A stretch of 35,843 bases of DNA from Perkinsus olseni (GCA_013115135.1 JABANP010000529.1:1-35843); one strand, 5' to 3'. Counted from the first letter of the stretch, positions 20,674 to 32,862 are shown. Numbers and translations: made by a program. Notes: generated by a model from the sequence alone, not told the origin.

Positions 20674-22552
20674 TTATTCGCAGGCGCCTGATAAAAGAGC
20701 GATGATCATCGGTAAGCAAGCGCCTCGAAGCAAGCGGTCGGTGGTACGAGGCATGATTATATTGAGAGTGGATAAGGAAGACGTGTGCGAGTCGATAAGG
20801 CCTACCGCGACGCGCCCCTGATCGCGTGGTTGCTGTCCGTTGGGCTGCCTATCGGCGTTCAGATCATCACGTGGTGGTGGCTGTTGCACCTGAGAAAAGT
20901 AGAAGTTTTGAGAATGAATGCAGATGTGAAAATGTCAAAGTGATCAACAATCGGAGAAATCCACTACCTCCGCGGCGGCTCGAATCTGGGCCAGTGCTGC
21001 CTGCACTTGCGTGGGTGAAAGCACATGGGGCACATTGGCGGCCTGAAATGCTATCGAGTGAGAACTGAGCGTAGTGACAACGTAAAATGACGAGCATTCA
21101 CTGGGTATAGAACGCTGAATTAGAAGCATACCTGATTCGCGGGTGCAGCAGCAGCTCCACCAGCAGCACCAGCAGCACCAGCACCACCAGCAGCACCAGC
21201 GGCAGCAGCGGCAGCAGGATCTACGGCTGGAAGGACACCATCGGCTGAAGAAATGGCAGAATGTAGACGAGGAGACCGGGATAAACTTACCGTTGGGGTT
21301 GGGAATGTTTTGCGCGAAAGGCCCCCTGAGATGTGGTTGGCGGATGTGCACATCGTCCCTGTTCACGGCTGTGGGTTTGATTCTGAAAAGAGAAACCTCG
21401 GGATGGTCATCCCCTGAAGGCATGACGTGATAGACGTACTGCTTGGCAACAATCCTGGCCAACAGCTCCGGTGTGGGTTGGGCCGGCCGCAGAGAACAGA
21501 CATGAAGCTTGGTCTCTTGAATGGCACCACTATCATCACCGGAGCCGCCGGACCGACCGGGCTTAACCCACGCCGTGCAGGACCACCCACCGTGCTCATT
21601 AACATCGCTGACGATGTCGCGCACATGGCGACGCATCTTCAGGCCACTCAATGGGCACGTGCCCTGAAAGAGAACGAAGTATGGTAATGATATGGGACAA
21701 CCCTGAGTCTGGGTCCCTGATGGTAAGGATTATCACAATTCCCACTGCGATCACTTCCTCGCAATACGCAACTAAAACGACAAGATGCCCGATGAATGGT
21801 TGCTTTACCTGAATGGCCTTTGGATCCGCAAACAGTGCAGTGAGCTGATGACTGACGATCTCAAATGATCGGTTCAGCACACTACTCTTGAGAGTAAGTG
21901 AGATAGCCCACTTATGCACTGTGCGGTCGGTAGACTGGCACGGACACTGCTTATTTGCCGGTGTCTGTGCATCGCAAAGCACGCCAGGACAACGATCCGA
22001 AACGACACCATTGTGTATCACTTCCACTGTAGGGATAAAGAAGTGATACATTTGGTATCGAAGGGAAAGTTCGATAGCCTTCGGGATGTTACCAAACTTT
22101 TCATCAGCTTCGATAGGAATGAGTCTATCTGAAGTGCGAATAAGTTTAGTTCCACCTTCCAACTGTCCGACCACCTCCGGCTCCACAACTGCTACCAAAG
22201 AGCCTGGGTATATGTCACCCGTGAACTTCAGCAGCAGCTCACTCTCAGAGCTTGTCCTCGTAATGATAACAACAACCTGACTAGAGAGAAGACATCCGCA
22301 GAGAATCCACTTGTGGTAGGATTGCTCCACGGACATCTTCTTCAGGTTGTTGTTGCCACCACTCTGAACAAGTTGAGAGCGTGTGAAGCGGAGTGGCTTC
22401 TCCGGAGCGGCTTTACAGTGCAAGATCCGACAAACAAGTTTAGCGTCAGTGGTGCCATCGCGACCGCACGGAGGAAGGTCAGAGGCTGGTATGGTGCCCA
22501 GCTCTACAACCTCCTGCATAGCTTCGGCATCATCAGCACTTAGAATCGACAT
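20674..22552 (-). CDS. Five-exon gene, 506 residues, possible OB-fold protein with Ala/Gly repeat
   Basis: Exons (minus) 22552-21809, 21663-21291, 21244-21132, 21042-20968 and 20889-20674 stay in phase; introns are 145, 46, 89 and 78 nt with good donors (GTAAAG, GTAAGT, GTATGC, GTAGTG). If the last intron is retained the protein ends at 20944. Residues about 80-145 (HKWILCGCLLSS, then YPGSLVAVVEPEV) alternate like an OB-fold strand pattern, loosely recalling MCM10-type domains. CPCQSTDR and later GGWSCTAWVKPGR could contribute zinc ligands. A GCx-rich tract encodes an Ala/Gly run at about residues 380-405, followed by a Pro/Gln-rich end. Single-strand DNA binding is a guess; I do not claim a family. 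Confidence 0.6.
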
Positions 22553-22856
22553 GTGGGGTGGGAAGGGGTGGGAAACTTGAAAACTTGAAAACTGATGAGT
22601 GTAAGGACCCGGGAAACGGTTGAGCGCAAGACATGGAAGGTATAGAGATGGAGGACCCAGGATTGGGATCAGATTCTGAGACTACATAGTGTGTATGAAG
22701 CGTGAATGTCGCGGCTCTGAGTGAAGCAATACTAGTGCCAGGTCATTGGTGATATTAATTCATTGCTACGAAGGTATGCGAGTAATCAACGACGAGGTTC
22801 AACTCTGTCGAAGTTGAATGTGGCCGTAGGAAGAAGATTGATTTGTACAGACATCA
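22553..22856. other. Short intergenic stretch
   Basis: It separates two minus-strand genes. A repeated GAAAACTTGAAAACT motif lies near 22571. No gene is seen; this should hold the promoter of the 506-residue gene. Confidence 0.35.
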
Positions 22857-23272
22857 TTAACATTTCGAAGTTTGAAGAGCGCGGAGATTGCTATGATGTT
22901 TACAAGTTGCAGAACCAGAATGCGGCACGATCGAATGCGGGTTCGAATATAACGGAGCTATAGTGCGGAAGAACTATGCGATTGAGACGTATCATGTGCA
23001 AGTGCTACGACCAGCGGACACCCACGGAAGACGGCGATTCTTACGACTGTGATAGACCATCGTGTATTCCAACTATCCCCGTATACCAGCTTCATGGCCG
23101 AGCATTCTCTACCAAAGTACCTGAAATCAGAAGACCATAATGCTTCTACCAGCAGGAAAGGGCTGTACCTTCCTCTTATCACCGCTTCATGTCGGCATCG
23201 TTCGAGTCGGAAGACCAACGACAAGGCAAGAAGCCAGAATATGAAGACGGCCATATAGCCGGGAAAAGACAT
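22857..23272 (-). CDS. Small membrane or secreted protein, about 114 residues
   Basis: The ATG at 23272 opens with a strong hydrophobic stretch (YMAVFIFWLLALSLVF), an N-terminal signal anchor or signal peptide. A charged and aromatic domain follows (FLLVEALWSSDFRYFGRE). Proposed exons are 23272-23045 and 22973-22857, joined across a 71-nt intron with a GTAAGA donor. If unspliced, the frame ends at 22958 instead (104 residues). No family is recognised. A GC-rich hairpin lies 130 bp upstream. Confidence 0.5.
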
Positions 23273-23402
23273 GGTGAACGACAAAGACAGCCTGTAAATG
23301 ACCGAAACGACGAAGCATGATTGATTGGATGTACTACACGCAACACTGAGGCTTGACACCCCTGAACGGAGACCGAACTGTATATTGTTTGCAGTATGTG
23401 TG

Positions 23403-23452
23403 GCCGGGTTGGCCGGCACCCCGCTCCGCAGGGACCCCACCGGCAACCCGGC
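23403..23452. repeat. GC-rich hairpin
   Basis: The arms GCCGGGTTGGCCGG and CCGGCAACCCGGC pair at all but one position around a 23-nt spacer. The place is between two divergent genes. It could be an insulator, a transposon terminal structure or a short non-autonomous insertion. No target duplication was identified. Confidence 0.5.
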
Positions 23453-23615
23453 AGATGAGTAATTAATACATAGTACTTATGATGTCTTCTACAGACTAAT
23501 TGTAACTATAACAACTCACAAGTCGATGTTCTCCAGCACTCAAGGCAGCCGATATCACAACTCTCATGAACAAGACTCGATATACGGTATAGAAAGCGCA
23601 GTTCCATAGGATCCG

Positions 23616-24266
23616 ATGCTACACCCTAGGATAGATATTACGAGTGTCCTGGCATACATCGTAGTTATGAGGCTGGAACTTGACCTACATAACTCGGCAC
23701 CAGGCTCAACTCTGGCCAAGCTTCAAGCTTTCAATTCACAGAGTATCAGTGGAACTCACTTCAGTATGCCTCGATTCTCATTGCGAAGTTGACAAGCGAC
23801 GTTAAGTGCTACAATAGGAAGTAGTCTCGCAGCTGCTGGGTTCCTTCGCTAATCTCAAGACGTATGGTGAGATAAGCGGCATGTAAGGCAGGCAGTGCTG
23901 CGTGAAGGTGGGGTATCCACCAACATCACAACGGCCTCTGTCATGTCTTTGCTTGAGGAGCGCTATGACAGGATGAACCACATTGCCGAGGACAACTTGC
24001 TGTAGCGCGAGTGCCAACTAACGCGAGAGACAAGTGTACACCTCCATGCGGTACCAGATCTACTGAGCAAAGCTACTGACTATCAGTTTGCAGAGAATCT
24101 AAGCCACTGGTTCGGAACCAGTGATAGGGGCGAAGCTATCACGCTACTCTACAGCCATATTGCTCGAGACTTATTCACAGGTGCTGATCTAAGAGTCGCG
24201 GAGTGTGCCGAAAGCGATACGACAAGTGGAGAGACGCCGACAAAGGACATTACAGGTACAGGATAG
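23616..24266 (+). CDS. Four-exon gene, 150 residues, unknown function
   Basis: Exons 23616-23643, 23742-23820, 23888-24001 and 24035-24266 join in phase through GT-AG introns of 98, 67 and 33 nt; the shortest has an AACTAAC branch-like motif. The protein is soluble and helical, with SLLEERYDRMNHIAEDNLLV and DYQFAENLSHWFG as its most regular parts, and an acidic Thr-rich end. No family is recognised. The first exon is only 28 nt and is the least certain; the upstream sequence is also open in another frame. The stop lies about 350 bp from the Helitron coding region. Confidence 0.5.
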
Positions 24267-24619
24267 AATATCTACAGTATAATACACAGCAATATACATA
24301 GACGAAAGAAGCGCAAGGAATGCCCTGCCAGGAACAAACCGTCCCTGACAGACCCCGAAGGGTTAAAGGACATCCTCCACAAGTGGCGTACCCGCTGCAG
24401 CCTAAGCGCCCTGATGTGAGTAACCCTCCGGGGTAAGAACCTCACGGGCTGGAGACGGCTATACGCAGCAGGTGTCTAAGCTCTATCTCAGCAAAGGAAA
24501 TGAGAGCCAGAGAAGCCGCATTCCTCACGTGTACACATTCTATATACGTATGACAGATATACATCGAAACCACAGCCACCTATATATATAATGCCCTACA
24601 AAGTTCCTATTTAGATATC
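24267..24619. other. Helitron 3' flank with stem-loop
   Basis: On the minus strand this lies just beyond the stop of the Helitron gene, so the 3' terminus should be here or slightly left. An imperfect stem-loop is present: GTGAG...CTCAC (24416-24445) within CAGCC...GGCTG (24398-24451). Canonical Helitrons end in a short hairpin then CTRR; I could not fix a CTRR next to T. A TA-rich patch lies at 24580. Confidence 0.35.
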
Positions 24620-27600
24620 CTACAAGTCCCCGCATTGCACCAGAAAGAGGTCGGGAAAGTCATCACTCAAGTAATGCCTATAAGCAAAGTCCCACGAGTC
24701 CAAAACTTGCTGGGGAGTGGGACTTTGGTTATTCAGGGCTCGGGAGGTTGCATCCCACGTATGCTCGACACGCTGGCGGTCTCGTTCATTCCTCTGGTTG
24801 TACGCAGATTCCCTGAAACCTACGACGTACGCGAGAACACCCCAAGGAATCAAGTGCGCTGAGCTCGTGAAGCCAGCAGCTGCACCTTCATTGTGCTGGT
24901 CTACCCGTTTCGCTAAGCGATTGGTTTGACCAATATAAGAATATGAAGGATGCTTAGTGGATACAAGGAGATACACGTAACTCGCATAGTCATTAGGGAT
25001 CGGGGTATCGCGTGGTCTGAACGGACGAGCGTGGAATAGGATCCGTGGGGGACCATTAAAATTCAAGACGGCATTCGCTGAGGAGAGCCTACCGACAAGG
25101 TGTCTAACATAACCGTCCCACTGGGTCGACTGCACGAGGAGAACCTTAATGGCCTCCATTATATCGCGCTTTGGCCCTACAAATATGATGTTATTCATCT
25201 CTCTCACTCGAGAGATAATAACATACAACTGGGACTTGAGCCAAAGCTTATACGTGGAGTCGTGTACAGATATCTGGGTAGCTACCATCCCTAAGGTATC
25301 GCCCATAATCTTATGAATGGTCGAGGCTATGTAGTGCCTTATGGGATACTGCTCCCTTCTCACTAACATATTCCTCTCCAGCCGTTCGGGAATCGTGAAC
25401 ATTTTGTTCACTCGTAGTTGAACCCAACCTTGGCGAGCAAATTCCTGCTCTGAAGCAGGAATAATCCTTCTACCTGGGGGAGCTACCCATAGACCTACAG
25501 ACCCTCCATCTACGGGAAGCTCCCGGACTACGCATAGCTGACTCTGATGAAAGAGCCTTCTCGAAGGAATATCATTGCACGTGAATCGCATGACTGCCCC
25601 GACGTACAGAGTGATACTCTGAGGAGTCTGCAGCTTCCGATTCATCTTCTTCACCACCCAAGGCTGAGCGACGGGTGACCAGACATGACCACCATCGAGA
25701 GTATACTGATCTGTCGATTCAACAACTATCTTGACAATTGTAGGATCAGCCATAATACGGTCGAGCTGGCGCTGGATGGCTCCGTACTCGGCCTTATGAC
25801 GACCAAATATCTGGAGAGCCTCAGGCGGCACATGATCCCAGTTATCGGTGAACTGACATCGTTGGTCAATGAGATCCTGTATACGTTCAATGTCCTGGTC
25901 TGTGGGCTGCAGCTTTTGGAAGAGTGTGAGAACTTCCTGGAGGTCTCGATCGGTTGAGGAGCGGACGAACTTCTGCAACATTGTGAGTCGCATAGTTGTA
26001 AGGACCGATGGACTGGTCCAGATCAGTGTCTCTTTGATAGGAGGCAACTGATTAGGATCACCACTCCCCATGACGAGTACACCTCCGAACGGAAGAGGAG
26101 ACTTGTGCAAGAACTGTAGAATTTTGTTCTGCACGTCCAAGGTCTCAGCACCTTCGGTTCCAATTTCTTCGTGAATAAAGACCCGGATTGAGCGTAGCCA
26201 TTCCATCTTGACTGGATCACGCGCCAAACGTGTAAGGGCCCGCTCTGCTAGGCTACGCGGAGCCAGGTCGCTGGAGACAGGGATGGAGAACACCAAATGT
26301 ATGTGCTCTCCACCTAAAGCTGCAGCCCGTTCACTTGCCACACTGGTAACTATAGTGTCCAGACCTTTTGCTAAGGCATACGCTCCCCAATGAGCGGTGA
26401 TGAAACTTTTACCACTCCCCGGGGGTCCGAGAAGAATAGGTGCTCGGACGAAGGCGAGCTGCCCCGAGCGGAATTCATCTATTGCTCGGATCCCCATCTG
26501 CAGCGCAGCCTGCTGTTCCTGATAAGACTCTAGGGACTGAGTATCGCCTTGCAGCAACTGCGGCACCCAAGGAAGAAGATTCTGAGGCGTGGCATGCACC
26601 AAATCGTCTACTGGAGGCAAGCCGTTGATGGGAGTGCCCAAATAGTGCAGTGCTTCTGCAAAGTTCTTCTTCGCCTCACGCTTTCTCGTGTTTATTGCTT
26701 CTACAGCTACTCTCACCAGCTGATACCGCAGCACGAGCGGAGTGGCGAAGAATTGAAGTTCCCCGTCTATGAGGAGCGAATGTAGAGCATTGTTGGCATG
26801 AATCAGATGCCGATCGAAGGACACGGTTCCTCCAGGCATATACAGCAGCTGCTCCAGGATATAACGACGAAGGATAGAGTTCTTCTCCTCTATCGTAGGC
26901 TGATTAGGATCAGCTATCAGCCTCGCTTCGTAGAACGCCTGGCGCAAGTTGGCTACGTCGAACACACCTACTTCAGTCTCGTATCGACCCAAGGATAGAA
27001 TTACATGTATCAAGAACCGATCCGCATAGCGAGGTAATGGATTCGACAGAACGGCTACTCGAGGAAAGAAGTCGTCCTGGAGTACGAATCTGTCTACCAA
27101 ATCCATCGGAGGTTCAGGTCCCAGAAGAGGATCAAGGATATCTCTGACAATAGATCTAACTTAATTCCCCTTGCTGGGGATAATGATAAGCTCGGCCATT
27201 GACGTAAGTCAAGGCAGCTTCCCGGACCCGTGAAATACAGTTCGGTAGCAGCCTGACCTGCTTATCGAAGCCATCAATCCACGGGCACTGGGCTAACTCC
27301 AAGCGGAGAAGAGCTTCATTAACCTCCTGGATCTGGTCCCCATTCCGCAGCATGCGCTTAGGAACCGCCTTGCGATCTACGCACTCAAAGTAATCCTTTG
27401 CTGAGTTAATGAAGAGTAGCTCCGGAGGGCGAACACCGAATATTGAAATAGCGTCCGGCATTATGTTGCTCTCACGAGCATCAGAAATAACGTGGACTTG
27501 CGCGTTGAGGAAATTCCAAAGCCTCTCGGACGTCGAATCCTGGTATCGCATTACCTTCGGCGCCGGGACGCACCCTCTGGCGCTCTCTCTTCATTATCGC

Positions 27601-30600
27601 CGACCTATCTTGCTTGTACCCGGTGTTAATATGGATATATTTCGAGCAAAGATGAACGTATTTAAACTCGAAAATCCAGAAGGCGGATTCTGTTAGAGCG
27701 AGCGTTCTGCCTTCAACCGCAGTGCTCCTCTTTTCCTTAACCTTGTCTGACGAGGCTGCGATGGCTGCTCCTGTTACCTTGAGGTTCTGCAGAGGATCCT
27801 GAGTGACGGAGACCTCATTCTCACTGCGGCCACACTTGAGGAAAACCCTGGCACGCTCCTCCTCACCAGCTGCGTATTTCGCCAAGTATCGAGCTGTGAA
27901 GGTAGGACTGCATATTTGAAGATTGTCACTACTCTTCGCAGCGGCGAATATCCAATCATTGAATGGAGACAGCCGCTCCGAGCGCTGTGCCGGATACATA
28001 TGCTTGCGGGCCCTCAACTCCTCAGTGACCATGAGGCCAGGATTGCCGCCAGGTCGGGTCCCTTCCTCAGCAAGGTTGCAGTCGCGGAGGAGTTGAAGCG
28101 CGGTGTCAGAGTGTTCTACGTAAATTGTCTTAGTAGAGTAGACCTCTGAAGCAGGGCGCTGAGGGAAGCGGCAAATCAGTTTGCCATCGCTATCTCTCTT
28201 TTTGGCACACCTGTAACCCGCCTTCTCGCAGCTGTGCTCTTGCAACTTGCTAGCGAGAGTTTTCAGGGCCACCACGTCGTTGAAATCGTGTACGAGTCCG
28301 GCATCTTTGAACCTGTGCCAGTCGTAGAAACTATGCTTCAAAGTGGCAGCTACCCTATTCCGGACTGCATCCGATTCAGGGTCTTCGCCTGTCCATACTA
28401 GGGCATGGATATGAGGCAAGTTTCCCCTAGTGGTTTGAAACTCCCACCTCCACCACAGCTTCTTCACCGGACCTAATGGTTGCTCGGGAGAGTCCTTAAT
28501 ATAATTCATGAGGTAAGTACCCGCTCTCTCCCAAGCCCGAACCATTGGAATCAACGACGCTTGCACAGCACCATCCCTAACTTCCTTGGAACACCCACGG
28601 TAGTTGCTCTCAATCCAATCAAAGATAGGCTTGACCCCGAAGTGTTCGGATTGGTTACAACTGTGGGTGTAGAAGTAGGTCGGCTGCTCTATGGCTATCT
28701 CAGCTGCCAACTCGTTAACGCGTTTCCTGGAATCCGCCTCACCAAATGGCAAACGACCCTCAGTTTGCAGGGTCTGATACAACGACTGATCCGGTGACAA
28801 GTGCTCCCAGCCTCGCGATAATATGATACGGGTATCAGAGCGTGAGAGCTGGAGATTGAATAGAGCATCAAAATAGAATTGAATGACTCTAGGATCAGTC
28901 GAAGTTAGTAAGGTCGGATCCATTAAACGTGTCTTGATGTGAGCAGCGAGATCGGCGAACCCTGCCTTCTTACAAGCTGTCGCGTTCGTCCAAAAGCAAT
29001 GTGGAAGAGCGCCGATGACAGTGCCATCCGCCATTGATTTCCAGAAGATGCTCGGGAAGAGCATACCTTCTGGATATAGAAGGGGGATAGAAGCCCCAGC
29101 GAACCTCGCCGTCACGCGTTGGAAGAATGCCGCTTGTTTGCTACCTACATAGTTCGCATGACCTGGCCTTGTCAGCAAGCCAAAATGCTTATTAAGCAGG
29201 ATGTGGCCAGGTACCCCGGAAGACGATTGTTGCATGACGGGGATGTCAGCCGCGTTAGTAGCTGGCATCCGAGGTTCCTGATCAATCGGATCATCCTCGA
29301 CTAGAACGCCATCTTGCATTATGTCGAAGTCAGGATCCATGAGCAAGCCATCCCGTACCTGCGGTTCATCGTCATCATCATCCGAGTCGTCTTGCTCTTC
29401 TATGAGGGCTGCGAGGGGATCCACATTCTGCAGTTCGTCACCGTTCTCCCACAACGGAGGCTGGGCAAGGACAGGCTGATTAGGATTCACTGGACGTGAA
29501 CGAACGCGGAACACCTGCTGATTGGTGGTAGCCTGCTCGAGCAGTTGCTTACCGTGTGCATTGCACAGAGCGCATATACATCCTGGCTCAGAACAGGACC
29601 ACTTGCCAACACGGTTACAGACGAAATTACCGTTCTCGTCTGTATAGCAGCACTTCTCCCTCTGCTGCCCGTGGAAGATAGGAGTTATAGTCAAGGGTAT
29701 GTTATGTTCGTGACATATCAGATACCCTTGCCCTCCAGTGTACTGCAGGTATCTTAGTTTCGCATTCAACCTGTATCCTCCACCTGTGCGAACGTAGAGG
29801 AGACAGCCCCAGGATTTGTAAATGCTCCGCAGGCTCTCCTCGAGCGGACGATCAACTGGTAGGACAGCTGCTGGTCTGCGGGAAGACTTGTACCATGACT
29901 CGTGAGGTCCTTCATTGCGAAGGTAGCACGTGGCACTCCAGTTCCTCTCTGCCGCGCGTCCTCTGGCATTTCCTCCTGCTGCCCGTTCTCCTTCAGGATG
30001 TTCCCAGGGACTGGCGGCTGTCCCGTCGACTTGGAGCATTGCAACTAATTCCCACTTAGACTCATCGCATCTGATGATATGGTCGGGAGGGGCTGTGCGT
30101 CGTTCCGTGGAAACTGGAGCGTCAGTGCATATGCACAAGACTCTACAATCGCCTACGGCATTGATGTGCGGTGGATTCGCTAACATCTGCCTCACGTAGT
30201 CGGCATTTACGGGTGCCGCACGCGACCGCTTGTAACTGACGCACGTGTAGGGAAAGGTGTATAGCAAACGTCCCAACAAAATTGATGTGTGGAGGCAGGC
30301 ATCATCACGCTCTTGATCAGGGATGAGCCCATGCACCGTATCTGCTCTGTTCCTGAGCAACTGTTGAATCGCTGCCGGTTTCTGCCTCCGAGTTCGGCCT
30401 GGTTGACCTTGGTGAAACATTTGGCCTAGAGGCAAAAACGCCGCACAGTACGACTTAATATGTTGCGTAGCGAGGATTTGGGCTTCATCATCTTGATTTA
30501 ATGGTGTAGCAGCTGCTAAACACTTCCACAGAGGTGGGAAGACGGACACGAGACGAAGAAGAGACCACAACAGTGGGAGGAATTTGCCGTTGAATGCGTT

Positions 30601-32862
30601 GACTAGGCATGGCCTGCACCCGAATGAGTCGAGGGATTGGGGTATCGCGTAGGCTAAAGGCCAAGTCACGTTTCGCCTCCTGTCCTCCGGCTGCTGAGGT
30701 TCGGGCGGCTGCGCAGCCTCGTCATCAATGAGAAGCTCGTCATGGTTGCCGTCTTGTACGCCATCGGCCACCACTTGTGGCTGTAACTCATTGGCATCAT
30801 CGTTGTCGTCCTCGTCTAAATCACGGACCATGGCCGAGACAGTATGTTTCATACTGTGAAGCACTTCGAGGGACTGCTGCAAACTAACATACGTAGCCCC
30901 AGCCAGAGCCCTGACGCACTGGTCTGGCAATGGTTGAGGAATATGCTGTAACGATCGCAGAGGTGCTACACTGAGAGGGTCCCTGGCATACTTGGTAGTG
31001 ATGAATGCCCTCAAATCAGGTCGGTTGAGGTAGTAGAGGGACTCAAAGTTGGCATGGATATCCGACTTGATATTCCATTTGGGGGTGGTAGTCAAAGAAA
31101 ACGACGACAGCCCGCTGAAGCCTCCCTGTACGCAACGCATTTGCCAAGTATGTGACGAGTACTTCGCTTTCATCCCTCTAAAAGGCTTCGGAGAGAATAT
31201 CGCTGGCGTAAGCTGATCACTGTAAGGGCTTGGGGTAGTGCCATGTGGATTATGCGGCGCGTGAACATAGAACTTTGATGAGCCCTTATCATGAAATCGA
31301 CACGTGCATAAGAGCAAACCTTTATCAGTGACTCGCACGCACGCCATAACCGTGACCCCGTACTGGCTACATCGTTCTGTGAAATCATGCCTGTAACCCT
31401 TCAGATACTGATCAGCATTCGCTCCGAAAGCGGTAAGATGTGGGAAGCGAGTGCGCAGGAAATGATGATAAGCAACGGCTCCCGCTTTCTCGATGTACTC
31501 TGAGCAGCCGAACGGACACCTGACGCTAGGGACTGCTGTGTCGTCCAAAGCGTTTCTAAGGTCTGCAAGCTTTCCTGTTGCTAAGCGGGCATGAAACACC
31601 TCAAGGGTAGTGCTGATATCTCTGACCTGACGTGGAGTCCCGTGCAGGGCATTGTCGCATTGTTGTTGCGACACATGATTACGTGCGAGTACTCGCGCAC
31701 GAAATGCTCGACCCCATGTGACTGAGAATGTTTGCGGGATGTAGGAGAGCCTGTTCTCGAAATCTACACCATTGGCAGATTGGAGAACGAAGTAAGTGAG
31801 GAACGCTCTCCAGCCGTACGCCCAAATCGCATTCTTGCTACCTAACCCTCTTCGTGGACCTGGCGCTTCCGATTCATCTGATGCATCGCTAGATGCACCA
31901 CTTGATGCATCGCTTGATGCGTTGCTGGATGAATCAGGAGATGTGTCATGCGCACTGGACTCGATTTCACTACCCTGTGTGGCACTATCGGGACTAGGAA
32001 TATTTCGGGCATTCATACGACGAGGTGGCTGTGGATTTTGATGTACATCATAACATACGTAATGCGAACATGTGACACACAAGAGAATATTGCCTCTAGT
32101 ACGACGCTCCACTTGAGAGTAAATCCTGTAACCTACATTCCTGCGCTGAAATTCTTCTACAGGTATACAACATAAACAGCAGAAACAATACCTCTCGTGA
32201 GGATCATCATCGAATAAAACATCAGCAATGTCACTACGGGTGGTGGGGCTACTATCAGCATCGCGTATATTGCGTGAGCCACTGGTAGCGCTAGAACCAT
32301 CGTTCACACCCCTCACATCCGCAACATCCGGTGTAGCAGGTTGATTATCACGTGGCTGCTGCTGCTGCTGCTGCGGTGACGGATTGGCTCCCCTGCGTGG
32401 TCTCGGTGACGATGGGGCTTGACTCGATGGTCTCGGCGAGGGTGGGGGGGAAGCTGCCTCCTGTTGGGAGGGTGGAACCTGCACAGGAGAAGGTCAGTGT
32501 TACTACGACGATTGCAGAGACTATCGGCAACAATAGTGTCGTGGCCGAAGCACCAACAGCAGTGTCAGCATGATTGCTTACGTCCTGAGTCTGCGGTTCT
32601 TGTGGATGAGGGAGCTGCGGCTGGGAGCTGGCTGGTGGAGAAGACGGGGCAGAGGGAGTTGGGGGCTGCTGCGATGCGGTGTTGGTGGCCTGTGCCTGAA
32701 AAATAACAAATACTTAGCTCATGCCATGTTAGCCCACGTGTTTGATCTGACGTGACGACAGTTTACCTGGCGTGCAGCACAGAAACGGCAAGGTACTCCT
32801 TTGCCTTTGAACTTCCCGCAAGTAGGGCATTTGTCACGAACTTGACGACGACGAGGAGGCAT
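24620..32862 (-). mobile_element. Helitron (Helitron2/Helentron-like) coding unit, ends not fixed
   Basis: The unit encodes both Helitron hallmarks, an HUH/two-tyrosine Rep and a PIF1-type helicase, in one long spliced gene with a GIY-YIG nuclease at its end. The Rep motif wording (THSCNQSEHFGV, GNLPHIHALVW) is closer to the Helitron2/Helentron group than to plant Helitrons, as far as memory allows. The terminal sequences were not found, so the true borders lie outside the stated coordinates, somewhere in 23.5-24.6 kb and 32.9-35.4 kb. Confidence 0.8.
24620..32862 (-). CDS. Helitron Rep-helicase protein with N-terminal zinc ribbon and C-terminal GIY-YIG
   Basis: Proposed exons (minus) are 32862-32767, 32695-32582, 32478-27555, 27496-27204 and 27076-24620, giving 2627 residues in one frame. 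Introns are 71, 103, 58 and 127 nt; the last is the least certain, and a one-base frameshift near 27160 is the alternative. In order: a zinc ribbon (Cys12, 15, 25, 28); a Pro/Gln/Ser-rich linker; Cys-rich regions (CFCCLCC and others); Rep with HIH at about residue 1425 and YLAKY at about 1601, the replication-initiator nicking and joining centre; a PIF1-type helicase with GPPGSGKS at about 2024, GDPNQLPP, a HKIMGDT box and YVIISRVR; then GIY-YIG at about 2505-2595 with YVYLLVS, YIGQT, an Arg and His (KRVDQHN) and Glu (RVEHTW). The helicase Walker B reads FIHEEIG where DE is usual. The role is rolling-circle transposition; the nuclease's role is unknown. Confidence 0.85.

Noticed and set aside
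21143..21225. CRISPR-like or microsatellite array
   Set aside because: A GCT/GGT-type triplet run that encodes the Ala/Gly tract of a supported exon. No spacers.
21120..21353. Separate minus-strand Ala/Gly protein gene
   Set aside because: It is the third exon of the 506-residue gene plus intron sequence.
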